Shown here: positions 1-5,483 of the stretch, in pieces
Position numbering within the stretch: the stretch's first letter is position 1
Layout: each line of letters begins with the position of its first letter
From: an uncultured Desulfovibrio sp.
GTDB lineage: Bacteria > Desulfobacterota > Desulfovibrionia > Desulfovibrionales > Desulfovibrionaceae
DNA length: 6,614 nucleotides
Reading direction: 5' to 3'
NCBI GenBank assembly: GCA_900553145.1
Contig: USCL01000214.1
Span: 1-6,614, forward strand
Translations under genes and position numbers: made by a program
The notes under the pieces: generated by a model
The model's input: the letters and a program-made list of their open reading frames with translations, nothing else
Databases searched by the model: none
Told to the model about the DNA's origin: nothing

Positions 1-85
1 CCTGGGGGACCGGATCCCCTTTTTTGCCGCATCCCGCCGCGTTCAGCAGCAGGCAGCACAGTATTGGCGTGATCCACGTTTTCAT
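1..85 (-). CDS. Small lipoprotein, N-terminal part (runs off left edge)
   Basis: Reading leftwards from the ATG at 85-83, 28 codons stay open to the window edge. The peptide begins MKTWITPILCCLLL and continues NAAGCGKKGDPVPQ. It has a short charged start, a hydrophobic stretch (residues 4-14) and a lipobox A-A-G-C with the lipidated cysteine at Cys19, followed by the KKGDP stretch common in tiny outer-membrane lipoproteins of the LptM/YifL type. Gly at +2 means there is no Asp inner-membrane retention signal, so outer-membrane sorting is inferred. The ATG overlaps the mutS stop codon as ATGA, which suggests translational coupling, and a GGGGAG at 101-96 lies 10 bases upstream. The gene is partial: its C-terminus lies outside the window. 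The role of such lipoproteins is largely unknown; LptM assists LptD maturation in enterobacteria, but I cannot say this is an orthologue. The lipoprotein call is fairly secure, the family name is not. Confidence 0.72.
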   Translation of the reverse strand, partial: MKTWITPILCCLLLNAAGCGKKGDPVPQ

Positions 86-2745
86 TGCTTTGGGGCTCCC
101 CATAAAAGTTTCCATTCCGTAATCCGTTTCAGGGCCTCAAGTGGGGTGAGGGCATCCGGGTTGGTGTCCCGCAGCGCCACGAGAAGCGGGTGTTCCGGTT
201 CCGCGGCGGGGGCTTCCTCGGCAACCTTCTTGGGCTTGGCCTCGGGAAGCTGGATGCCGGGCAGGAGGTTCGGCATGACCTGCCGGACGGGAGAGGAGCC
301 TTTGTTCTGCTCCAGTTGCGCGAGGATTTCCCGGGCCCGCTGGACGACGGGCTGCGGCACGCCCGCCAGCCGTGCGACTTCGATGCCGTAGCTCCGGTCT
401 GAGGGGCCGGGGATCAAGCGCCGCAGGAAGACGATTTCCCCGTTCCATTCCCGGATGGCGATGTTCATGGTGTGCACGCCGGGGATTTTCCCCTCCAGCG
501 CCGTCAGTTCATGGTAGTGCGTGGCGAAAAGGGTCCGGATGCTGCCCCCGGCGCGTCTCGCCAGTTCTTCCGCAACGGCCCACGCCAGCGCAAGCCCGTC
601 GAACGTGCTTGTGCCGCGCCCGATTTCGTCGAGGATGACGAGGCTGCGTTTCGTGGCCTGACGCAGGATGCGCGCGGTTTCCATCATTTCCACCATGAAC
701 GTGCTCTGGCCCTGCGCCAGATTGTCCGAAGCGCCCACGCGCGAGAAGATGCGGTCGCACAAGCCGAGATGCGCTTCCCGGGCGGGGACGAACGAGCCCA
801 TCTGCGCGAGGAGGCAGATCAGCGCGGTCTGGCGGAGCACGGTCGACTTGCCGGCCATGTTGGGGCCGGTGATCAGCAGGAGCCGCCTGTCCTCATCCAT
901 ATGGAGATCGTTGGGGACGAACGCGGCCTCCCCGATGATGGCCTCGACGACCGGATGGCGGCCTTCCCTGATGGTGACGGCCTGCCCGGCGTGGAGTTCG
1001 GGGCGCGACCAGTTGTGGCGCACCGCCGTTTCCGCGAGCGACTGCCAATAGTCCAGCTGCGCCAGCATGTCGGCCATGAGCAGGATGCGGGGGCGCGCCT
1101 CCGCCAATGCCCCGCGAAGCTGCTGGAACAGCTTGTATTCGAGGGATTTGCGCCTGTCCGCTGCGGAGAGCAGTTTTTCTTCCAGTTCCTTGAGGCGGAC
1201 GGTCGTGAACCGCTCCGCGTTGGCCAGCGTCTGCCTGCGGATAAAATGCTCGGGAGGCGTGCCGCCCACGGATTTGGACAGTTCGAAGTAGTAGCCGAAG
1301 ACCCGGTTGTAGCCGAGCTTGAGCCTGCTGATGCCCGAGGCTTTCTGCTCCTCTTCGAGCAGTGCCTTGACCCTGTTTTCCCCGTGCTCGACGAGATCGA
1401 GCAGCTCGTCCAGTTCCGCGTTGTAGCCCTGTTTGAACAGGCCGCCTTCGGTGATGAACTGCGGCGGATCGTCGGCAAGGGCTTTTTGCAGGGTGGCGGC
1501 GTGGTCGCCGAGATCATCCCAGTGTTCCGTAATGGCGCTGAGCACTTTGGGCGCATCGTCCCCGGAAGCCGTGATCGCGGACTTGACCGGAGGCAGCGCG
1601 GCGAGGCTTTGCCTGAGGGACAGCATGTCCCGGGGGGAGGTTCGGTTCAGGGCGATCCGGGTGGAAAGGCGTTCGAGATCGTACACGCCGGAAAGCGTTT
1701 CGCGCAGCTTCTTCCTGTTTTCAGGGTGCGCGATGAGCCATGCGATGGCCTCCTGCGTATCCTGAATGGGCCGCAGTTCGCGCCAAGGGTTGCGCAGCCG
1801 TTCCTCAAGCAGGCGGCCGCCCATGGGGGTCTGCGTGGAGTCGATCACATGGCGCAGCGTCCCCACGCCTTTGCGGCCGTCGAGGCGGCGGAACAGTTCC
1901 AGATTGCGTTCCGTAACGTCGTCGATGAGGAGGTGCTGGCCGAGATCCAAAGGCTCGAACGGCGCAAGGTGCTTGGTGTCCTGCATCTGCGTCTGTTCCA
2001 GATACGCGAGCAGCGCGCCGCAGGCCTGCACAAGCTCTTTGCGGTCCTCCAGCCCCAAGGCCCCCAGTTCTGCGACGGACTGGGCGGCAAGGACGCGCTC
2101 GGCGGAACGCTTGTAGTCGAAATGGCTCCGCAGCGGGACGCGGACGGCCTGAATGTCCGTAAGGTGCAGCGAGGCGGGCACTTCGGCGTCTTCCGGCAGC
2201 AGGAGCTCGCGCGGGGCGATCTTTTGCGCCCACTGCCAGAGCTCCTGGCCCTTTTTGATGTGCAGCCCGGCCCAGTAGCCGGTGGAGACGTCCACCCACG
2301 CGAAGCCGCCGCGATCCGTATCGGCGTTCCAGAACAGGGCTCCGAGATAGGTATGCCCCTTGGGTTCGAGGCTGACGTCTTCAACGGCGGTCCCCGGCGT
2401 GTAGACGCGGGTGACGGCCCGCTCGACAAGCCCCTTTGCGGCCCTCGGGTCTTCAACCTGATCGCAGAAGGCGATCTTGTAGCCCTTGTTCAAGAGCTGG
2501 CTGACGTACCCTTCGGCGGCATGCCACGGGACGCCGCACATGGGGATGGGGGATTCGGCGTTGGGATTGCGCGAGGTCAGCGCGATTTGGAGCTCGCGCG
2601 AGGCGACTTCGGCGTCCTCAAAAAAAAGTTCATAAAAATCGCCCATGCGGTAAAAGAGCAGGGCGTCAGGATAGCCCTCCTTGATGCGGAGGTACTGTTC
2701 GAACATAGGAGTAAGGCGAGGTGGTGATGCGGGCTGTTGGCTCAT
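82..2745 (-). CDS. mutS: DNA mismatch repair ATPase MutS
   Basis: MutS finds mispaired and looped-out bases in newly replicated DNA and, with ATP, recruits MutL. Starting at the ATG at 2745 gives 887 residues, close to the usual 850-880. The mismatch-binding motif GDFYELF gives Phe37 and Glu39, matching E. coli Phe36/Glu38. The connector, lever and clamp regions follow. The ATPase has Walker A GPNMAGKST (627-635), the STFMVEM signature (681-687), Walker B LVILDE with Asp706-Glu707 followed by GRGTSTFDG, and His743 in ATHYHEL. The C-terminal 'LRDTNPDALTPLEALKRI' segment (858-875) resembles the MutS oligomerisation tail. All key residues are present, so it should be active. A TTG at 2754 would add three residues, but the ATG fits the family N-terminus better; the downstream Met at TPMFEQYL is also possible. 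No clear Shine-Dalgarno precedes the start. The upstream neighbour is the LapA-domain gene; the lipoprotein gene overlaps its stop. No mutL is in view. Confidence 0.97.
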   Translation of the reverse strand: MSQQPASPPRLTPMFEQYLRIKEGYPDALLFYRMGDFYELFFEDAEVASRELQIALTSRNPNAESPIPMCGVPWHAAEGYVSQLLNKGYKIAFCDQVEDPRAAKGLVERAVTRVYTPGTAVEDVSLEPKGHTYLGALFWNADTDRGGFAWVDVSTGYWAGLHIKKGQELWQWAQKIAPRELLLPEDAEVPASLHLTDIQAVRVPLRSHFDYKRSAERVLAAQSVAELGALGLEDRKELVQACGALLAYLEQTQMQDTKHLAPFEPLDLGQHLLIDDVTERNLELFRRLDGRKGVGTLRHVIDSTQTPMGGRLLEERLRNPWRELRPIQDTQEAIAWLIAHPENRKKLRETLSGVYDLERLSTRIALNRTSPRDMLSLRQSLAALPPVKSAITASGDDAPKVLSAITEHWDDLGDHAATLQKALADDPPQFITEGGLFKQGYNAELDELLDLVEHGENRVKALLEEEQKASGISRLKLGYNRVFGYYFELSKSVGGTPPEHFIRRQTLANAERFTTVRLKELEEKLLSAADRRKSLEYKLFQQLRGALAEARPRILLMADMLAQLDYWQSLAETAVRHNWSRPELHAGQAVTIREGRHPVVEAIIGEAAFVPNDLHMDEDRRLLLITGPNMAGKSTVLRQTALICLLAQMGSFVPAREAHLGLCDRIFSRVGASDNLAQGQSTFMVEMMETARILRQATKRSLVILDEIGRGTSTFDGLALAWAVAEELARRAGGSIRTLFATHYHELTALEGKIPGVHTMNIAIREWNGEIVFLRRLIPGPSDRSYGIEVARLAGVPQPVVQRAREILAQLEQNKGSSPVRQVMPNLLPGIQLPEAKPKKVAEEAPAAEPEHPLLVALRDTNPDALTPLEALKRITEWKLLWGAPKQ

Positions 2746-2753
2746 ATGCGGCA

Positions 2754-2798
2754 ATAATGCCCACGCACGGCCCGCGCGGGGCCATCCGTGGGCATTAT
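2754..2798 (-). terminator. 12-bp perfect inverted repeat between the LapA-domain gene and mutS
   Basis: Positions 2754-2765 (ataatgcccacg) and 2787-2798 (cgtgggcattat) are exact reverse complements. Between them a smaller GGCCC/GGGCC stem (2769-2773 with 2779-2783, allowing for the extra G) can form inside the loop. On the minus strand the hairpin starts 13 bases after the LapA-domain stop codon and ends 8 bases before the mutS ATG. The outer stem ends in ATTATT, but no real run of T follows, so it is not a textbook intrinsic terminator. It could be a weak, Rho-assisted or bidirectional terminator, an RNA-stabilising 3' end for the upstream message, or a structure that limits mutS translation. 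The structure is certain from sequence; the role is inferred. Confidence 0.5.
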
Positions 2799-2811
2799 GA
2801 AAGATTGAGGG

Positions 2812-3222
2812 TTACGCCTGTTCGGAGAGGGCGGAAGCGGCCTTTTTCGCGTTTTCGGCATCTTCGGCGAGCTGGGCGGCCTTGGCTTCGGAGGCGTCAA
2901 GCTTCTTCTGGACGGCTTCGGTACCCTTGAGGGCCTTGGCGAGCTCCTTTTCGAGGCTGCGGGCGCGCATATTGGCCATGGTCAGCTTCGCGGACAGGGA
3001 AACCCGATCCCACATCAGCATGGCGAGGATGCACAGGGCGCCGAGCACGAAACAGATGATCAGCAGCGTGTAGAAGGGCAGAGGAGCGGATTCGGCCGGG
3101 GGGAGGAAGAGCAGGTCGAGTTTCAGCGCGACGGCCTGCGAGAACGCACCCTGGTTCTGCACGAAGAACATCATGACCAGGAAAAACAAAATGACCAGCA
3201 GCAGCACTTTGATGTAACGCAT
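2812..3222 (-). CDS. LapA-domain (DUF1049) inner-membrane protein
   Basis: This is a 136-residue protein with two predicted membrane helices, at about residues 4-21 (KVLLLVILFFLVMMFF) and 50-70 (FYTLLIICFVLGALCILAMLM). Between them is a short loop with the 'VQNQ' and 'VALKLDLLFL' strand pattern seen in LapA/YciS-type proteins. Residues 73-134 form a charged, Ala/Lys/Glu-rich region likely to be a cytoplasmic coiled coil. In E. coli LapA works with LapB to control LPS synthesis through LpxC turnover; no lapB is adjacent here, so the same job is only a possibility. The reading frame is open further upstream to 3324, inside the HIT gene, but the strong GAGGAGAGG at 3234-3226 just ahead of the ATG at 3222 and the family N-terminus fix this start. 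It begins 10 bases after the HIT stop codon, so the two genes are probably co-transcribed and translated in sequence. Confidence 0.85.
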   Translation of the reverse strand: MRYIKVLLLVILFFLVMMFFVQNQGAFSQAVALKLDLLFLPPAESAPLPFYTLLIICFVLGALCILAMLMWDRVSLSAKLTMANMRARSLEKELAKALKGTEAVQKKLDASEAKAAQLAEDAENAKKAASALSEQA

Positions 3223-3225
3223 AGA

Positions 3226-3234
3226 CCTCTCCTC
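3226..3234 (-). promoter_or_regulatory. Ribosome binding site of the LapA-domain gene, overlapping the HIT stop
   Basis: The minus strand reads GAGGAGAGG three bases before the ATG at 3222, with the AGGAG core 6 bases away. It decides the start of the LapA-domain gene against the longer open frame. Its first bases lie within the TGA stop (3235-3233) of the upstream HIT gene, so a ribosome finishing HIT is placed right over the next initiation site, as expected for translational coupling. Confidence 0.75.
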
Positions 3235-3739
3235 ATGCGGGTTGGCCCGGGCGCAACCGGGCGAAAAGGGGTTTGAGTTTGGTATAGGTCGAAGCCAGAT
3301 GATCGGGGATGACCCGCGTTTCACTCATCACGGCCATGAACGATGAGTCGCCATTCCAGCGGGGGACGAGGTGGAAATGCAGGTGGTCGCGGATGCCCGC
3401 TCCGGCGGCTTCGCCAAGGTTGAGGCCTGCATTGATGCCTTGCGGCTTGAAGAACTCCCTGAGAATGGTCGTGCACTGCTTGAGCAATTCCATGATTTCC
3501 GTCGATTCCTCCGCCGTCAGAAGCGGCAGATCCATGACGTGCCGCAGCGGGGCCACCATGATATGCCCGTTGTTGTACGGAAACTTGTTCATGATGACGA
3601 AAGCGGTCTTGCCCCGGTGCAGGATGAGCCGTTCCTCGTCATGCGAAAGATCGTCGGGCGGGAGGCACAGAACGCACGAGTCCGGTTTCGGCCCCAAAAT
3701 ATAGTCCATACGCCATGGGGCCCACAGGGGATGTGTCAT
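3233..3739 (-). CDS. HIT-family nucleotide hydrolase/phosphorylase (Ap4A phosphorylase-like)
   Basis: This 168-residue protein carries the histidine triad as HLHFHLV (His119, His121, His123) inside DHLHFHLVPRW. In this superfamily the middle histidine attacks the alpha phosphate of a nucleotide and is transiently nucleotidylated. Other family marks are LWAPWRMDYI (5-14), a CxxC pair (Cys22, Cys25) that may bind metal, NKFPYNNGHIMVAPLRH (51-67) and GINAGLNLG (101-109). The N-terminus and the VPRWNGDSSF segment resemble the bacterial diadenosine tetraphosphate phosphorylase group typified by M. tuberculosis Rv2613c, so cleavage of Ap4A or related dinucleotides in the cytoplasm is likely; sequence alone does not exclude an adenosine-monophosphoramidase (HINT-like) activity. 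An AAGGAAG at 3753-3747, seven bases upstream, supports the ATG at 3739. The LapA-domain gene follows after 10 bases. The upstream fusion gene ends 142 bases earlier, so HIT may have its own promoter. Confidence 0.92.
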   Translation of the reverse strand: MTHPLWAPWRMDYILGPKPDSCVLCLPPDDLSHDEERLILHRGKTAFVIMNKFPYNNGHIMVAPLRHVMDLPLLTAEESTEIMELLKQCTTILREFFKPQGINAGLNLGEAAGAGIRDHLHFHLVPRWNGDSSFMAVMSETRVIPDHLASTYTKLKPLFARLRPGQPA

Positions 3740-3809
3740 ACGACAGCTTCCTTATCTTGAGTGAAAATCGTTTTTCCTCTTCTACACGGCAAGGGGGCTC
3801 ACGGCAAGC

Positions 3810-3830
3810 CCTTCCCGCCTGTTGGGAAGG
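3810..3830 (-). repeat. Hairpin with 7-bp stem in the intergenic region
   Basis: Positions 3810-3816 (ccttccc) pair with 3824-3830 (gggaagg) around a 7-base loop. A further 5-bp stem (3795-3799 gggct with 3807-3811 agccc) competes with it, sharing 3810-3811. A 9-base direct repeat cacggcaag (3785-3793 and 3800-3808) lies beside it. Nothing T-rich follows on the minus strand, so an intrinsic terminator is not supported. It lies in the untranslated stretch upstream of the HIT gene and downstream of the fusion gene. Confidence 0.4.
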
Positions 3831-3843
3831 AGCCTTCTTGGGG

Positions 3844-3865
3844 GCGGCGCATGCCGTTGCGCCGC
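3844..3865 (-). terminator. GC-rich hairpin after the nucleotidyltransferase stop codon
   Basis: Positions 3844-3851 (gcggcgca) and 3858-3865 (tgcgccgc) form a perfect 8-bp, almost all-GC stem with a 6-base loop. On the minus strand it begins 17 bases after the TAG stop (3884-3882) of the fusion gene, where a terminator would be expected. The bases that follow on the transcript are CCCC and purines, not a T run, so if it ends transcription it would need help, for example from Rho, or act with the second hairpin at 3810-3830. It may instead protect the mRNA 3' end. Confidence 0.45.
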
Positions 3866-3881
3866 ATCCTTGCCTGATCCG

Positions 3882-5483
3882 CTACCTGATCAGCTCCTCC
3901 GCCAGCTTCAGCTGGGCCTCCCTCGTCTCGGCCTTTCCGTCCAGCTTTGCTGCAAGGACCGTGCGCATCACGCCGCCGAACCGCGGCCCGGGTTCCAGCC
4001 CGAGGCGGTGCAGGTCGTCGCCGTTGATGTCCACTTTGATCTGCCGCCATTTGTAGATGTACTGGGAAACGCTGCTGCTGATTTCCTCGCTGTCGGAACG
4101 GGCCATCAGGTAGAGCGTGCCTTCGAGGGGCAGGGGGGCGAGCAGGGCGCAGAGGCGGCTCACGGCATGTTCTTCCTGCCCTTTCTTTTGCGTATCCCGG
4201 TGCCAGTTGATGAGTTCCACCAGCGTGGTGCGCACGCTCTCGCGCAGGCTGAGGATTTCCTCGCGCATCGTGGGCGTCAGGCCGAGGCGGTGCAGGATGT
4301 CCGCCGTCTCGATGGCCGGGACGGCGCTGCACAGGGCCATGAGGTACAGGGTGGAGAGCTCGGGCGTCTCCTTGAAGTACAGGAGGCGGTACCAGTCGAT
4401 GACCTCGCGCAGGGAATCGAGGAGCTCGTTCTTGTCGGCGTTCAGGACGAGGCTCGGGTGGATGGCGGCCAGCACGCCGAGCCCGTTTAGGCGGCGCAGG
4501 CAGGTTTCGGGCCCGTCCTCGCGGAAGATGAGGTTCAGCTCGTGCAGGATGCGTGCGCCGGAGAGCTTCTCCACAAGGTTCAGGGACAGTGCGTTCTTGA
4601 TGAGCTTTTCGCCCTGCGTGCTGATGTGGAAGCCGTAGCGCTGCTCAAAGCGCACGGCCCGGATGATGCGGGTGGGATCTTCCACGAAGCTCAGGGCGTG
4701 GATGATGCGGATGGTCTTGCGCTGGATGTCGCTCTGGCCGCCGAAGAAATCGACGAGGCAGCCGAACTGCCCCTTGTTGAGGCGCAGGGCCATGGCGTTG
4801 ATGGTGAAGTCGCGGCGGAAGAGATCCATCTTGATGGAGGAAAGCTCCACGGTGGGCAGGGCGGCGGGGTATTTGTAATATTCGAGGCGCGCGGTGGCCA
4901 CGTCGAGGCGCTGCTCCTCGCCGTTTTCGTCATGGTAGATGATGAGGGCGGTCATGAAGGTCCGGTGCTCGCGGACGCGGCCTCCGAGTTCCCGGGCCAG
5001 CGCCTTGGCGAAGGCGATGCCGTCGCCCTCGACCACCAGATCGACGTCGTCGAATTCCACGGCGGGCTGAGCATGATGTCGCGGACGAAACCGCCCACGG
5101 CGTAAACGCTGACGTTCAGGCTGTCCCCGAGCTCCCCGGCCCTGCGGAGCATGGCCAGCATGGGGTGCGGGAGCCGTGTGGACAGGAGTTTCGCCAGGTT
5201 CCGCTCGCGGGCGCTGGTGTTGACCGGGATGGGCACCCCGGAAGGATCTTCGACGAACATGTTGATGAGGTCGGTGCGGGTGACCACGCCGATGACTTCG
5301 TTCTTTTCGACGACGGGGACCAGCCGCTGATGCGCGCCCACGATGATCTTCATGAGGCGTTGCAGGGGGGCGTCCGGCGGGACCGTCAGGATGGCGCGCT
5401 GCATGTATTCGGAAACCGGCATGTCGCCCAGCTCGTGGGCGATGGCCCGCGAAGCCGTCTGGCACTCCATGTAGCCGATGCAA
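3882..5483 (-). CDS. C-terminal class II tRNA nucleotidyltransferase part of the fusion gene
   Basis: Genuine protein in this frame runs from about 5060 to the TAG at 3884-3882, roughly 392 residues; the open frame further upstream to an ATG at 5483 is out-of-frame Arg/His-rich sequence and should not be trusted. Visible class II motifs are the metal-binding DVD (5048-5040) in FDDVDLVVEGDG, RRDFTINAMA (motif B, 4817-4788) and EDPTRIIRAVRF (motif D, 4682-4647), followed by the GFHIS...GARILHEL neck and a helical body and tail for tRNA binding. The family adds CCA, or only CC or A, to tRNA 3' ends, or poly(A) to RNA. In organisms with split enzymes one partner is often this long DHH-CBS form, but specificity cannot be decided from sequence here. 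The piece lacks the GGxVRD phosphate-binding loop, which lies in the other frame, and has no credible start of its own, so alone it should be inactive. Confidence 0.75.
   Translation of the reverse strand: MHRLHGVPDGFAGHRPRAGRHAGFRIHAARHPDGPAGRPPATPHEDHRGRASAAGPRRRKERSHRRGHPHRPHQHVRRRSFRGAHPGQHQRPRAEPGETPVHTAPAPHAGHAPQGRGARGQPERQRLRRGRFRPRHHAQPAVEFDDVDLVVEGDGIAFAKALARELGGRVREHRTFMTALIIYHDENGEEQRLDVATARLEYYKYPAALPTVELSSIKMDLFRRDFTINAMALRLNKGQFGCLVDFFGGQSDIQRKTIRIIHALSFVEDPTRIIRAVRFEQRYGFHISTQGEKLIKNALSLNLVEKLSGARILHELNLIFREDGPETCLRRLNGLGVLAAIHPSLVLNADKNELLDSLREVIDWYRLLYFKETPELSTLYLMALCSAVPAIETADILHRLGLTPTMREEILSLRESVRTTLVELINWHRDTQKKGQEEHAVSRLCALLAPLPLEGTLYLMARSDSEEISSSVSQYIYKWRQIKVDINGDDLHRLGLEPGPRFGGVMRTVLAAKLDGKAETREAQLKLAEELIR

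Larger units (their letters stand above)
3740..3881. other. Intergenic stretch between the fusion gene and the HIT gene
   Basis: These 142 bases hold the two hairpins described separately, a 15-base-spaced direct repeat of cacggcaag, and the ribosome site of the HIT gene. The part nearest the HIT start (3740-3785) is more A/T-rich on the coding strand than the flanking genes, as expected for a promoter or leader. I cannot point to a convincing -35/-10 pair: TTGCCG followed after 17 bases by GATTTT is the nearest, and its -10 matches only 3 of 6. I see no small ORF of interest and no known RNA. Confidence 0.4.

Noticed and set aside
4..25. Plus-strand intrinsic terminator: gggga/tcccc stem followed by six T
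   Set aside because: It falls inside the lipoprotein reading frame on the minus strand. The T run is two Lys codons (AAA AAA) and the stem is the Gly-Asp-Pro-Val-Pro coding sequence, so the likeness to a terminator is most simply a coincidence.
873..1556. 227-codon minus-strand frame within mutS
   Set aside because: It is an alternate frame of the intact mutS gene; Ser/Arg/Pro-rich translation without motifs.
3223..3324. Longer N-terminus for the LapA-domain protein
   Set aside because: The extra 34 residues overlap the HIT coding sequence, and the strong ribosome site at 3234-3226 points to the ATG at 3222, which gives the normal family start.
3758..3797. Promoter for the HIT gene (TTGCCG, 17-base spacer, GATTTT on the minus strand)
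   Set aside because: The -10 matches only 3 of 6 consensus bases. The position is sensible but the match is too weak to list as a promoter.
3822..4490. Open frames of 100-220 codons on the plus strand opposite the nucleotidyltransferase
   Set aside because: They lie antisense to sequence with clear nucleotidyltransferase motifs and have no recognisable domain; typical GC-rich shadows.
5058..5080. Programmed -1 ribosomal frameshift in the fusion gene
   Set aside because: No X XXY YYZ slippery heptamer in the correct phase and no obvious downstream pseudoknot. A missing base in the read or genome explains the data more simply.
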